DNA from: Agapetus fuscipes
Lineage: Eukaryota > Arthropoda > Insecta > Trichoptera > Glossosomatidae
Direction of reading: 5' to 3'
DNA: 64,000 bases
Assembly (NCBI GenBank): GCA_951799405.1
Contig: OX637345.1
Location: 4,526,001 to 4,590,000, forward strand
Positions 10,438 through 19,691 of this stretch are shown piece by piece. Position 1 is the stretch's first letter, and each line of letters starts with the position of its first letter. The notes under the pieces were generated by a model. That model was given only the letters and a program-made list of their open reading frames with translations, was not told where the DNA came from and searched no databases. Made by a program: the position numbers and the translations under genes.

Positions 10438-10676
10438 ACCGGTCCGTAGTTCAGTGGTTACCCTTCGAAATCTGAATGGAAGGTAACCCACAGTTCGAAT
10501 CCTGGCAGAGCACAACAAATATACCATGTATATTTTCAAATTTGCTCTTTGCTGGGTTGATAAATTCATAAACCTTTACCAATGGTTTGTCACCAAAGGT
10601 CCATCCAGCCTTACAGCAACTGGGTCTTGCTTGAGAATTGGCGCTTTGTAGCGACGACGACCAAGCTCGCAAAAAG
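10438..10676 (+). repeat. SINE S1, 5' unit of an S1-S2 composite
   Basis: Head GACCGGTCCGTAGTTCAGTG, B box AGTTCGAATCC, then body through GGTCCATCCAGCCTTACAGC to GACCAAGCTCGCAAAAAGG. The next base begins the S2 head, with no S1 tail or A run between. Confidence 0.9.
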
Positions 10677-10927
10677 GTAGCTCAATTCGTAGAATGCTTG
10701 CATGCCATGCCGAAAGCAAGGGTTCGATCTCAAGGTTTACTCAGCCTTCACAAGAAATGAAAACCAGCCCCCCCGGGAACTGGGAAACACCCACTTCAAC
10801 TGAAAGTGGTTGGTGTGAGGCCGGCCCCCTTACCCGTAAAAAATAAATAGGTCCCGAATCGCCACATGCGACCCCTTCGGGGATAACGCAGACAAAAAGT
10901 TATACTATATGTGTAGCTTAGTTGCGT
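10677..10927 (+). repeat. SINE S2, 3' unit of an S1-S2 composite
   Basis: TAGCTCAATTCGTAGAATGC head, GGGTTCGATCTC B box, then a direct jump to GGTTTACTCAGCCTTCACAA (the GATTTCCCGTTTCGG block is deleted), ending TATATGTGTAGCTTAGTTGC. Confidence 0.9.
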
Positions 10928-11769
10928 TTATTCATGGTTGACTTAAATGAAGTGCAGACCTATGTCACTAAAAAATCTTTCTACCTGTTCAATACACTGC
11001 AGCGCGGCGTATGAGCTGCAGAAAAAAGCTAGAAATTTTTAGTTTGGTTTAACAAATTAAACGTTTTCAAATACGTTTTTTTCTATTTTTCTTAATTTTA
11101 CCACCACGGTATTTAGTGTCTCTTTTTAATCAACTATTCATAATATGAACATACGTTTTGGATTAACAATTACAAAAAATAAACCTATCAGATTTTGCAC
11201 TGACATCAATGTTATAGCAAGAAGAAAACCCAAAGTTGTTCAAAGAATGTTTTTCCCCTTTTGTTCATCCTACAACAATGATGACGAATTGTAAATTATA
11301 TCAACGAAACGTCGAGGATAAACTAAGTCGTCAAATATCCGTATTATTAATTTTTCGTACTTTATTTTGTAAGCATGTCAAACGATCATTATTTTTAAAA
11401 GACATGAAACTAACTAAAATAAAAACTAACTAAAAAAGACAAGTAAATTTTGAAGTGTTAGGTAATTTTTTTTCTCATTCCTTTTCCAAGTTCGGTTCGC
11501 TTACATTGTAGAAACTTCTAGTACCACAGTTGTAGAGGCACTAGCTCACACATAACAGGCCCCTCATATATTATTGTTTCGCCATCTTTAACAGAGATAA
11601 TATTCAAATTGAATTGGATTCTCTCGTCCGGGGATAAATGCCAAGCAACTTCCTGCGCAAGTGCACAATGGAGAGAATTAAATACAGCAACTATAGCTGT
11701 AGGTGAAACAACTGGGCCTAGGACCTGGTAGTCTAAATCAAGAAACTGGGTAGAATAAGTTTTAAAGGA
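10928..11769. other. No recognisable feature
   Basis: AT-rich; one 65-codon frame (11236-11433) with no recognisable similarity. Confidence 0.4.
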
Positions 11770-12028
11770 TTGATCTAAATCTAAATCTAAGTTGCAAAGA
11801 GATATATCATTTGAGATTCATATTAAATGTATAACCACAAGCAGACACGTATAAGTTCGCGCTAACACATGCCGCATGTGGACCTACAATATAAAAACCC
11901 AATCTCGAATCAACATAAGCCCTGCAACTCTTGCCGACCTTCCATGAAACAGGGGTGACATTGGCAAAGTGAACCATCTTTTAACAGTATGAGTGGTCAG
12001 CCTCATACCAACCTATAAGTCGTGGAAT
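11770..12028 (-). repeat. R3 (RTE-B LINE 3' end)
   Basis: Tail complement TCTAAATCTAAATCTAAGTT, followed in order by AAGCAGACACGTATAAGTTC, CATGCCGCATGTGGACCTAC, CTGCAACTCTTGCCGACCTT and CATACCAACCTATAAGTC. Well preserved. Confidence 0.9.
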
Positions 12029-12107
12029 TTGTCAAGGATCGATTAACAAAAAAAGTGGCGGTTGCTTTGCAATCTGAAAAAAAACAGATTTATTATTTTT
12101 TAATGTT

Positions 12108-12330
12108 CACTGTCCCCAGTCTAGTGGTAACACTTTGGACTCGTAAATGGAAGGTTGTGGGTTTGAATCCTGGCGGAGCACAAAAAAATACCATTTATCA
12201 TTTCAAATATTGTTTTCGCTGGGTTGAAAAAATCATAAAACCTTTACTAAAGACCGATCACCAAAGGTCCATCCAGCCTTACAGCAACTGCGTCTTGCGA
12301 ATTGGCGCTTTGTAGCGACTACCAAGCTCG
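12108..12330 (+). repeat. SINE S1, left arm of an inverted composite pair
   Basis: CCAGTCTAGTGGTAACACTT head, GGTTTGAATCC B box, body to CTACCAAGCTCGTAAAAAGG. It continues into an S2 head (12331-12400), giving an S1-S2 composite that faces its inverted partner 12403-12778. Confidence 0.85.
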
Positions 12331-12400
12331 TAAAAAGGTCAGTCGATAGCTCCGTTGGTAGAATGTTTTCATTCCATGCCGAGAGCACGGGTTCGATCTT
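12331..12400 (+). repeat. SINE S2 head, truncated
   Basis: CAGTCGATAGCTCCGTTGGT through GAGAGCACGGGTTCGATC, then it stops and inverted S2 sequence begins within a few bases. Confidence 0.85.
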
Positions 12401-12402
12401 TG

Positions 12403-12546
12403 TTCGTTTATTAACAAAATTATGTTTATTTTTGGTTTTGAAATAAGCACCGAAACGGGAAATCATTTCAGACACCCTCGGTGGATATAGAGCCCTTGCT
12501 CTCGGCATGCAATGCAAGCATTCTACCAATTGAGCTATCGACCTTT
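12403..12546 (-). repeat. SINE S2 head and 5' body, inverted
   Basis: Minus strand: complement of CTACCAATTGAGCTATCGAC at 12522-12541 is the head; GAAATGATTTCCCGTTTCGG complement follows. It ends at ATTTTGTTAATAAACG near the inversion point. Confidence 0.85.
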
Positions 12547-12778
12547 TTTCGAGGTTGGTCGTCGTCGCTACAGAGCGCCAATTTTCAAGCAATACCCAGT
12601 TGCTGTAAAGCTAGATGGACCTTTGGTGACCGGTCATTGGTTAAGGTTTATGAATTTTTCAACCTAGCGAAGACCAAATTTGAAAATATAAATGGTATTT
12701 TTTTGTGCTCCGCCGAGATTCGAACCCACAACCTTCCATTCAGAGTCCGAAGTGTTACCACTAAACTACGGACCGGTA
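12547..12778 (-). repeat. SINE S1, right arm of an inverted composite pair
   Basis: Complement of GAACCCACAACCTTCCATTC and CTAAACTACGGACCGGT give the tRNA-like head at the right end. Together with 12108-12546 this makes an inverted repeat with arms of about 300 bp. Confidence 0.9.
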
Positions 12779-13366
12779 AAACAATAAAGGTATTTTTATG
12801 GCCAGACAGCGAAAATCACATTCTGTCTTTGGCCATATTGAGTGTAAAGGCGTCTCGAGGTAAGGATGCCTCCTAGGACGTGCATTCCTGACCTTTTTCA
12901 TACCTTTCCTACTGACAACTTACATGCTGTGAAATGGTTCTAATTTTGGCGCAACAATTCTAAACGTTGTCATATTAAAGCAGTCGCTTGCTGCGCATGT
13001 CCGCCATGACACAATGGCTGAGGTGAAAAGGAGAACTCCAGGTTCGCGTGGGAGGACAGCGTGACCGCTATAAATGCTAATATTTATAATCTATCAAAGA
13101 ATGCGCACAGGGAAACCGAGTATTCCAGTGTGCACGTTGTTTATTGCTTTATTTACAATGGATGTAGCATTGGCGTGTGGAGTATTTCAAATCTACAGGT
13201 CGGATTCTTAATGCTTGTTTGTCTTATGTCCATTAGAGGTACTTTCACAAGAGCAATGTTTGAACAATTGAGTGATAACTGATAACTTATCAGTAATAAC
13301 ATAGAGGAGCAGAGACTATTACTGCATTGATACATCATATAGCCCACATTTGTCTCAGTCCTGTCA
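12779..13366. other. No recognisable feature
   Basis: Frames of 73 and 64 codons on opposite strands overlap each other; neither has recognisable content. Confidence 0.35.
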
Positions 13367-13600
13367 AACGTTGCAGATTCATATTAAATGCATTCCCACA
13401 AGCAGACATGTATAAGTTCGCGCTAACACATGCCGCATGTGGACCTACAATATAAAAATCCAATCTCAAATGAACATAAGCCCTGCTCTTGCCAACCTTC
13501 CCTTGAACAGGGGTGACGTTAGCAGAGTGAACCATCTTTTTACAGTATGGGTGGTCAGCCTCATACCAACCTATAAGTCAAGGAATGCAAGCAAGAAATA
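13367..13600 (-). repeat. R3 (RTE-B LINE 3' end), tail missing
   Basis: GTTGCAGATTCATATTAAAT, then CATGCCGCATGTGGACCTAC, CTTGAACAGGGGTGACGTTA and ATACCAACCTATAAGTCAAG, minus-strand R3 order. The GATTATA-type tail is not present. Confidence 0.85.
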
Positions 13601-13679
13601 ACATTCAGTTATAAAAAACAAACACTAAAAAATCTACAAAACGAAAATTGAGTCTTTGCCTTAGCCGCCTACATGACGA

Positions 13680-13845
13680 CGATTAGGTAAATCTAGAATC
13701 ACTGCTGGGTCGGATCATGACCATCAGAAAGGCCTTTCGCCACAAAAAATATAGTTTTGCATGAGCGTTCTGTGATACGCTTCTCGGGATTGAAGTGTTT
13801 AAACGGAACGGGTCTGAGGCTGGGTTTTTGCAATTTACCATGGCG
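13680..13845 (-). repeat. U1 dispersed repeat, possibly a transposon ORF fragment
   Basis: The minus-strand translation includes the words SQNAHAKLYF and RPSSDSR; the copy at 39250-39459 reads PQNAHAMLYF and RPSSDSR in the same order and frame. Conserved reading frame with diverged bases suggests descent from a coding element, but I do not recognise the protein. Confidence 0.5.
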
Positions 13846-14334
13846 TTGTCGAATTGTATACTGTTCAATGGTATTTGAATTGGACCCTTACATTCATTAA
13901 TAATTCTTCAACAAGGTAGCCCTTTTTACAACGTCTTTATCAGCGTGATGGATGAATGTTTTAAAAGCGAGAACCAAATTACCTTATAAGCTCGCGGTGA
14001 GAAATCTCCACAGACTTCTCGTACAGTCGTACCCTTAGTGCTTGTTTATTTTATGTCCATCAGAGGTAATTTCACATGAGCAATGTTTGTATGTGTACTG
14101 GATCAATATGTCTCATAAAAACTGGAAATTGATCTTAAAAATATTTAAAACTGTTCTCACAGAATGTGATTCTTAAGTCAATTTTATTGAAAGTTCATCT
14201 TTGAATGAAATGGTAGATAAGCCAAACAAGCGCTGGAGGTGACGATGTGAAGGAAACAGGACCCTTCGGCATTTAGATATCACGAAGAAAAGGTTTAAGC
14301 AAGTGTTCTTTTGGCTCTCCTGTTCCACATAATC
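13846..14334. other. No recognisable feature
   Basis: CTTGTTTATTTTATGTCCAT and CAGAGGTAATTTCACATGAG near 14041 resemble TTGTTTGTCTTATGTCCATT and AGAGGTACTTTCACAAGAG near 13215, hinting at a short unclassified duplicate. No gene seen. Confidence 0.35.
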
Positions 14335-14410
14335 AAAGATTTGTATACTTCCACTGTTCGGCCAGTTGTGTTGTATGGATGTGAAGCCTGGAATCTGACT
14401 CAAAAAAAGA
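14335..14410 (+). pseudogene. LINE reverse-transcriptase remnant
   Basis: One frame reads LYTSTVRPVVLYGCEAWNLT followed by Gln/Lys. The 'VRPVVLYGCEAW' block is the conserved segment just C-terminal of the RT domain in RTE-type and related non-LTR elements. Only about 25 codons can be followed; sequence on both sides is unrecognisable. It differs in wording from the RTE-A and family-B copies (LMYGSEAWT), so it is probably a third LINE lineage. Confidence 0.65.
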
Positions 14411-14654
14411 AGTCTTTTTTCTCCTGGCTTTGTTCTTTTCAAGTTTAATTTTATTCACACCTGGCAAGATACTACAACATTTTTAGCGCTGAGTTTTTTG
14501 TTTCTCTCGCGGCAAATCATTTCAAGATTGAACTGATAAAATGTGACATCAATGTATCAACTTTAAAATAATAGTTTATGGTTTACAGTTATACTCTCTA
14601 CACACCATCACTCAATATTAAACTTTTAGCGCGTTCATTCATTTACCATATTCA

Positions 14655-14923
14655 TGGTTTGCAAAATGGTTTGGGCACATGGAAAGAATGAATGACGAAA
14701 GACTGACGAAGAGAGTGTACGCTGCAAGTATGAATGGAAGCCGTGGTAGGGGAAGACTGAGAAAAGTATGGATGGATCAAATTTATGAAATAGCGAATGA
14801 GTGGGATATTCAGAGTCATAACAAAAGGAGAATGTGCATAAAAAGGTTATGACTCTGAGTGAAATGAAAGATGTATGTAAGGACCGAAAGAAATGGCGGT
14901 TGATTTGCAACAATGGCGGCTAG
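14655..14923 (+). pseudogene. RTE family-B LINE, ORF 3' end
   Basis: Plus-strand frame reads KWFGHMERMNDERLTKRVY, then RGRGRLRKVWMDQIYEIANE, the RTE C-terminal region also present in RTE-A. A single-base deletion in the A run at about 14845 shifts the frame; in the next frame the ending SEMKDVCKDRKKWRLICNN is recovered and closes with TAG at 14921-14923. It is 5' truncated and followed, after about 90 bp, by R3. This is one of three places tying R3 to an RTE ORF. Confidence 0.85.
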
Positions 14924-15243
14924 GGCATTAATTCTGTTTTATTTAATTTTACTTTATTTTAATAAATTTGGATCTGTCATTATGTTAAATTCAGAATTTT
15001 TGTAAATCATTTTTTATTTTTTTGTGCTCCTTGAAAAAATCGGTTCACTTTGCCAATGCCACCCCGGTTCAGGGAACGGCAGCAGGAGTTGCAAGGTTTA
15101 TGTTCATGTGAAGTTTTGCTTATTTGTATGCACACATGCAGAATGTGCAGGCGCGAACCTACATGTGCCTGTCTGTGGGCATGCATTTAATATGAGCCTT
15201 AAATGTTAACATATCTTTGCAGCTTAGATTATAGATTATAGAT
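14924..15243 (+). repeat. 3' UTR of the family-B LINE (R3)
   Basis: After the stop: an AT-rich linker (TTTATTTAATTTTACTTTAT), TTTTTGTGCTCCTTGA, a deleted first R3 block, then GGTTCACTTTGCCAATGCCA through GCAGCTTAGATTATAGATTA. The linker is shared with 33600-33700. Confidence 0.85.
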
Positions 15244-15399
15244 GTGACTGTTTAGTGTTAGGCATGAAGAGAAATAGATTTAAATGAAATGCAAAAGCGT
15301 CACTCAACATAAAAGCATCATAATCAGTCGTGGCTTATTCAGTATAAGGCATCAGTGACTACCAAAATTTTGCGAGATGTTTTTAATTTTCATGGTCAG

Positions 15400-15738
15400 C
15401 AACGCAACGCAACTAAAACGCAACTAAGCTACACATATAGTGTAACTTCTTGCCGCGTTATCCCTGAAGGGGTCGCATGTGGCGAGTTGAACCTATTCAT
15501 TTTTACAGGTAAGGGGGCCGGCCTTACGCCAATTACTTCAGTTGAAGTGGGGGTTTCCCAGCTCCCGAGGGGGCTGGTACTCATTTCTTGTGAAGGCTGA
15601 GTAAACCTTGCCGGTATTTTTATTATGGGGTTTGAAATAAACACCGAAATAGGAAATCATTTCTGACACCCTCCTCGGTGGGATTCGAACCCGAGCCCAC
15701 GGGGTAGAATGCAGGCACTCTACCATTTGGCGGTGGAT
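15400..15738 (-). repeat. SINE S2, near full length
   Basis: Starts (as its 3' tail) with CAACGCAACGCAACTAAAAC, a (GTTGC)n-type microsatellite end, and continues through all blocks to the tRNA head complement ending CACTCTACCATTTGGCGG. The B-box complement GGGATTCGAACCCGAGC is intact; the last head bases have diverged. Confidence 0.9.
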
Positions 15739-15959
15739 TTCTTTTAGAAATTTTCCGAGATCATGTATGCTTATATTTGTGCTTTTTTTATTATTTACCA
15801 ACGAGAAGAAAGCATTTTCTAGGTTAGTTTATCAAAACAACGCGGTGGTTTTCATGTCCGCTAGTTACCAATGTTTAACTTAAAATCTAACTAGCGTTTA
15901 GTTTGGTATTAATTTAGGCAATACACGCATTAAGGTTTTAAAATCCTTACATAGTTCCC

Positions 15960-16038
15960 AAAGCGCCACATGCGACCTCTTCGGAGATAACGCAGGCAAT
16001 GAGTTACACTATCTGTGTAGCTTAGTGGCGTTGCGTTT
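15960..16038 (+). repeat. SINE S2, 3' end only
   Basis: CGCCACATGCGACCTCTTCG to TGTGTAGCTTAGTGGCGTTG; strong 5' truncation. Confidence 0.8.
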
Positions 16039-16629
16039 TGCATTAGATTGGTGAATATTAGGGGGAGTGTTACACCTTCTCTCAGGGTCAGTCTCCCCTC
16101 CACTGACCCACGCCCTGTATATCCATCCCATCCGGGGATGTGTCACAGGACTCGCATGCAAAAGTTATGTGAGATGCGAGTGGCAGAAGGCCCTCCCGTG
16201 AAGCTACACTTTCCCAAGTGTTTACACAAAGCAAAGGAGGCTCAGAAATCACTGAAAGATTATAGCCGTGAGGGTTTAGGGCTCGAGGATTTTCAATTTA
16301 CAAACAAAAATGCAAAGTGATTTTGAGCGTCTTAACATATGACTTAAGGCCTAAATTCGAGATGTTACTACTGAGACTGTTCGGGAGGTGCTCTCCTGAC
16401 TAGTGAGTGTTACAGCATTCAAAAATGAATGTTGATGTCTAAGCGATAGTCATAGGGGCGTTAGACTGAAAAAAAATATATTTTGATTCATCACTAGGCA
16501 GAGCATGAATGACAGCCAGAAATCTTTAGATCGACAATAAAAAATGGTACCTTTTTACTCAGAGCTTTTTCAGACACAAAGTTTTCTGTCCGGATTACCT
16601 ATGGATTATCGGACAACTGTGTGAAAGAT
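16039..16629. other. Unassigned; 90-codon frame
   Basis: A plus-strand frame 16048-16320 (ends LEDFQFTNKNAK) is longer than most here and has mixed composition, but I recognise no domain, and splice sites cannot be judged. It could be chance or a decayed transposon. Confidence 0.25.
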
Positions 16630-16862
16630 TTCATACGGTTCCATGATATAACGACACAGTGACAAAAAAAACACATGACATCACAATGAGAATACATCGT
16701 ATGACACGACATTACAACGACCAAACATCACAAAACAAAACATCACATGACGTATCTAAAATAGAACATACCACTAACGGCACATAAAAAAAAACTTCAC
16801 ATGACGTTTGTGATGTTTTGTCATGTGATGTACTGTCATTCTGTCTACCGGTCTTAAAACCG
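16630..16862. mobile_element. F1 foldback element, compact copy
   Basis: Left arm CGGTTCCATGATATAACGAC then CACAGTGACAAAAAAAACAC and arrays of CATCACATGACA-like words; right arm contains the inverted words TTTTGTCATGTGATG and TGTCATTCTGTCTACCGG. The centre has CTAAAATAGAACATACC, as in the copy at 5991. No coding capacity. Confidence 0.7.
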
Positions 16863-17206
16863 GGAAGAATGTTGGCAGAATGCGTCTGAATTATTTGGTC
16901 CTCTATTGGTCCGATGGTTGATTCCCTCGATGTTAGGTCGGGGCTTATCTTGGGACTTAGCAGGCCAGTAGATGCTTCACATTCAAACAAAACCCACTAA
17001 ACCGCCAAGCCCCAAAACAAACCAGACCATTAGCTGATGATGATGATGATGACTGCCGTGTAGCGCCGTTTCGTGGACAAATTACCACTCTAAGGACTGA
17101 TCCATTTATAAATTGTAACGAACATAATATGACTTCGTGTGGACGGGAACCTAGGCACGCTGATTGGTGTGTGTTCTTCATATTCTCATATTCTTGAATA
17201 CCGGTA
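16863..17206. other. No gene; short (GAT)n
   Basis: GATGATGATGATGATGAC at about 17036. A minus-strand frame 16957-17292 (111 codons) overlaps this microsatellite and an S4 tail, so it is not a gene. Confidence 0.4.
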
Positions 17207-17305
17207 TGTATAAATAATAAATTATTAACTGATGATGTGAATACCTGTTTCTGACTAGGCAAAATAAATTGATGAACTGAATTCCTCTTCACAAATAAAT
17301 AAAAA
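17207..17305 (+). repeat. SINE S4, 3' end
   Basis: AAATTATTAACTGATGATGT, ATACCTGTTTCTGACTAGGC and GAATTCCTCTTCACAAATAA match the 3' half of S4 at 40900-41000. Confidence 0.7.
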
Positions 17306-17810
17306 AAACAACTCCTTTTTCAAATCATTCGTATCTATTACCTCTTCAAGATGACTTTCAGTATTCACACACAGAAAATCCATGGCTCAACCGCCACCTA
17401 ACGTGAATTTTCCATTAAAAAAAACAATGATCCATAGATCAGCCATGAATCAAACGTGTTGCAGATAACCCTGTTTGAGATTCGAGTTTGATTCTGATGA
17501 TGACGCAGATGATCTTGTCTTATGAATGATGATGCGCTGAATGAAGTCCGTGACTTGCAGTCTCTTTCATTTAATCTGAAAATAAAATAAATCTGTAATT
17601 AGATGCAGTGTATGAAAAAATATACAAATACATTTTAAGAACAAAATGCAAAATGTTTTTATTTCATTGCTTATTGATGAATGTAATGAAATCAACACAA
17701 ATTGTATAGTTTGTGCAATAACATTGTGAAAATTCATATTTGATCTCTACTAAATTTTATAGAACCAACGAATTCTTTTAGAACACTGTTTTATTTTCAC
17801 TCGATGAAAT
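17306..17810. other. No gene; small inverted-repeat fragment
   Basis: CCATGGCTCAACCGCCACC at 17380 and ATCCATAGATCAGCCATG near 17430 mirror a small element at 42405-42475. Remainder AT-rich without signal. Confidence 0.4.
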
Positions 17811-17985
17811 TTAGCGGTGCTATTTTTAGACATTTTAGTCATCTGTTGAGCCCACGCTTTGACAAAATAATGATGCATTTGTATGAAGACATGTCAATCT
17901 AAGATGGCCGCAAGTAAACAGCTGATTATTCTTAATCCAAATATTACCAAAATTCGGTAGGTAAGAATTAACGTGGTGTAAAAAT
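17811..17985. mobile_element. M1/M2 MITE fragment
   Basis: Left part GTTGAGCCCACGCTTTGACA as in the element at 18029; then TCAATCTAAGATGGCCGCAA and AATTCGGTAGGTAAGAATTA as in M1. It ends abruptly at AACGTGGTG. Confidence 0.75.
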
Positions 17986-18028
17986 AAATATACATAAAAC
18001 AGAAGTTTTTTAATCCCATACGGTGCTA

Positions 18029-18236
18029 TTCTTAGACATTTAAGTCGTCAGTTGAGCCCACGCTTTGACAAACTTATGGTGCATCCGTAAGAAGACCTGT
18101 CAATCCAAGATGGGAATCCAAAAATTACCAAAATTCGGTAGGTAAGAATGACCGTGGTGATGAGACTTCCAGCCCAGGCATCATTAATTTGTCAAAGCGT
18201 GGGCTCAACCAACGACAGAAATGTCTAAGAATAAAA
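18029..18236. mobile_element. MITE M2 with terminal inverted repeats, carrying M1 sequence
   Basis: Ends are inverted: ATTCTTAGACATTTAAGTCG on the left and GACAGAAATGTCTAAGAAT on the right, extending inward through GTTGAGCCCACGCTTTGACA and its complement TGTCAAAGCGTGGGCTCAAC (about 50 bp arms). Interior holds the right half of M1 (GGTGATGAGACTTCCAGCCC). About 208 bp, no ORF. Confidence 0.8.
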
Positions 18237-18550
18237 GATATAATTTACCTTAGAAGTGAAATAACCGCGGCGCATTATCTAGATTCTTCCCGCCATATTA
18301 GCATGATAATTTTATTCCGCGGGCTGTTATCGTTTGCGCGGCCGTGTCCTCCCTCACACCTTGTTAAAGCGCGAACTTGCACGTTGTTAAGTATTCGCGC
18401 AGATAACAATAGAGCCCGCTGTGCCTTAGTTAGCGTCCTCTATTATAGCGATACAAGCCGTGCTGTTACAGGCTTATAGGCCAGTTGTCGCGGACCTCCC
18501 AGGGACTGGGGGTTATTCTGAACTGAGAGATAAATCTAGCTCATATAACT
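18237..18550. other. GC-richer segment with an internal inverted repeat
   Basis: Against the AT-rich background this stretch has many CpGs (CCGCGGCGC, TTTGCGCGGCCG, TTCGCGCAGA). GCGGGCTGTTATC at 18319 and GATAACAATAGAGCCCGC at 18402 form an imperfect inverted pair about 70 bp apart. Could be a regulatory segment or a decayed element; no function shown. Confidence 0.3.
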
Positions 18551-18600
18551 GGTCTGTGGTCTAGTGGTTAATGCTTTGAACTCGTAATCTGATGGTCAAA
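18551..18600 (+). repeat. SINE S1 head fragment, diverged
   Basis: TGGTCTGTGGTCTAGTGGTT and CTTTGAACTCGTAATCTG resemble the S1 tRNA-like 5' half; the B box is lost. Confidence 0.5.
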
Positions 18601-18775
18601 ATGTTATGAAAGATGAAAATAAAAACAATATTGTTTTTAATTGTACATTTAAGCTTTCACGGCCGGTTTTTGTTGACACAACAATCACTTTTTTCGGGCT
18701 ATGTAGCCGTGGTCTGGTTGATTCTTTTCGGACAGTTTCGCCCATTGCTCCGATGGGCATTATCAGCGGTTTGCC

Positions 18776-18862
18776 AGTCGCTGTGATCTTCTTACAGGAA
18801 GATCCAATCGCTGTGATCTTCTTACAGGAAGATCCAATCGCTGTGATCTTCTTCTGTAAGTG
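18776..18862. repeat. 30-bp tandem repeat, almost 3 units
   Basis: AATCGCTGTGATCTTCTTAC plus AGGAAGATCC repeats exactly at a 30-bp period; because 30 is a multiple of 3, the plus-strand frame through it reads a 10-residue repeat (AVIFLQEDPI). Units are identical, so the array is young. Confidence 0.9.
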
Positions 18863-19189
18863 ATTGTTATGTCAGTATTGTTTTTGATTATGGCGAGTAT
18901 ATTATAATTCCACGATTGATTTCGCAAAAAATCCGTTTGCATCTTTAGGTGGTGAAAAAGTATTATATGATCAAAATACGGAATTAATCATTGAGAGTGT
19001 CATCGTATGAGGGTATGAGGGAAGAAGGGGATGCAGGACGGCTATGTGTGGAGTTTGTTTCATCTAGGTCATTTCTTAGGAATGGTTTCCTCGGGAATAT
19101 GGTCAACAGAGGAGATGAGATATGAAAGACTTAATTATTAATTATCTACTCGAAAATTTTACTGAATATATGGATAGGTCTTTAATTTA
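18863..19189. other. No recognisable feature
   Basis: No frames of note and no local repeats. Confidence 0.4.
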
Positions 19190-19275
19190 TGTTGTAAAGA
19201 TAACCTGACATGCAAAAGTGAACCAAATTTTGCAACATGAGGGTCAGCCTCATACCAACTTATTAGTCAAGGAAC
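19190..19275 (-). repeat. R3 fragment (5' part)
   Basis: GCAAAAGTGAACCAAATTTT and GGTCAGCCTCATACCAACTT with ATTAGTCAAGGAAC, minus-strand R3. Confidence 0.7.
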
Positions 19276-19423
19276 AAAAAAATATATAGACCGAGAAGTG
19301 AATAAGAAAGTAACAAAAGAAAATAAAAAATATATTAACTATAATTAAGACTTATTCAAAGAAATAAAAATAAAAATAACAATTAGAACCGTTGCCTAGG
19401 ATTTCCGAAGTGATCTACAGAGC

Positions 19424-19691
19424 CCAGTCGATAGCTGAGATGGTAAACTGCTTGCAGTTTTACCAGAGGTTTTGGATTTGAATCCCCACCAAAGATGTCA
19501 GAAAAGATGATAACGCTTCGGTGTTTATTTGAAATCTAAAAATAAAATATCGTCAAGGCTTACTCAGTCTTTACAATTAATTAAAAACTACGTCCTTTGG
19601 AGCTGAGCGGCGTAAGGCCGACCACAATACCTAGATAAGAAGGGGGTAAGAAGGTTCACTATATGTGCACCGTGCAGTTTAGTTGCGAGGG
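19424..19691 (+). repeat. SINE S2, old copy
   Basis: CAGTCGATAGCTGAGATGGT head, GGATTTGAATCCCCACC B box, AAAATATCGTCAAGGCTTAC body and a GTGCAGTTTAGTTGC end, all in order but well diverged. Confidence 0.75.

Noticed and set aside
16048..16320. 90-codon plus-strand frame as host gene or exon
   Set aside because: No domain, no partner copy, and splice signals cannot be weighed by eye; left as unassigned.
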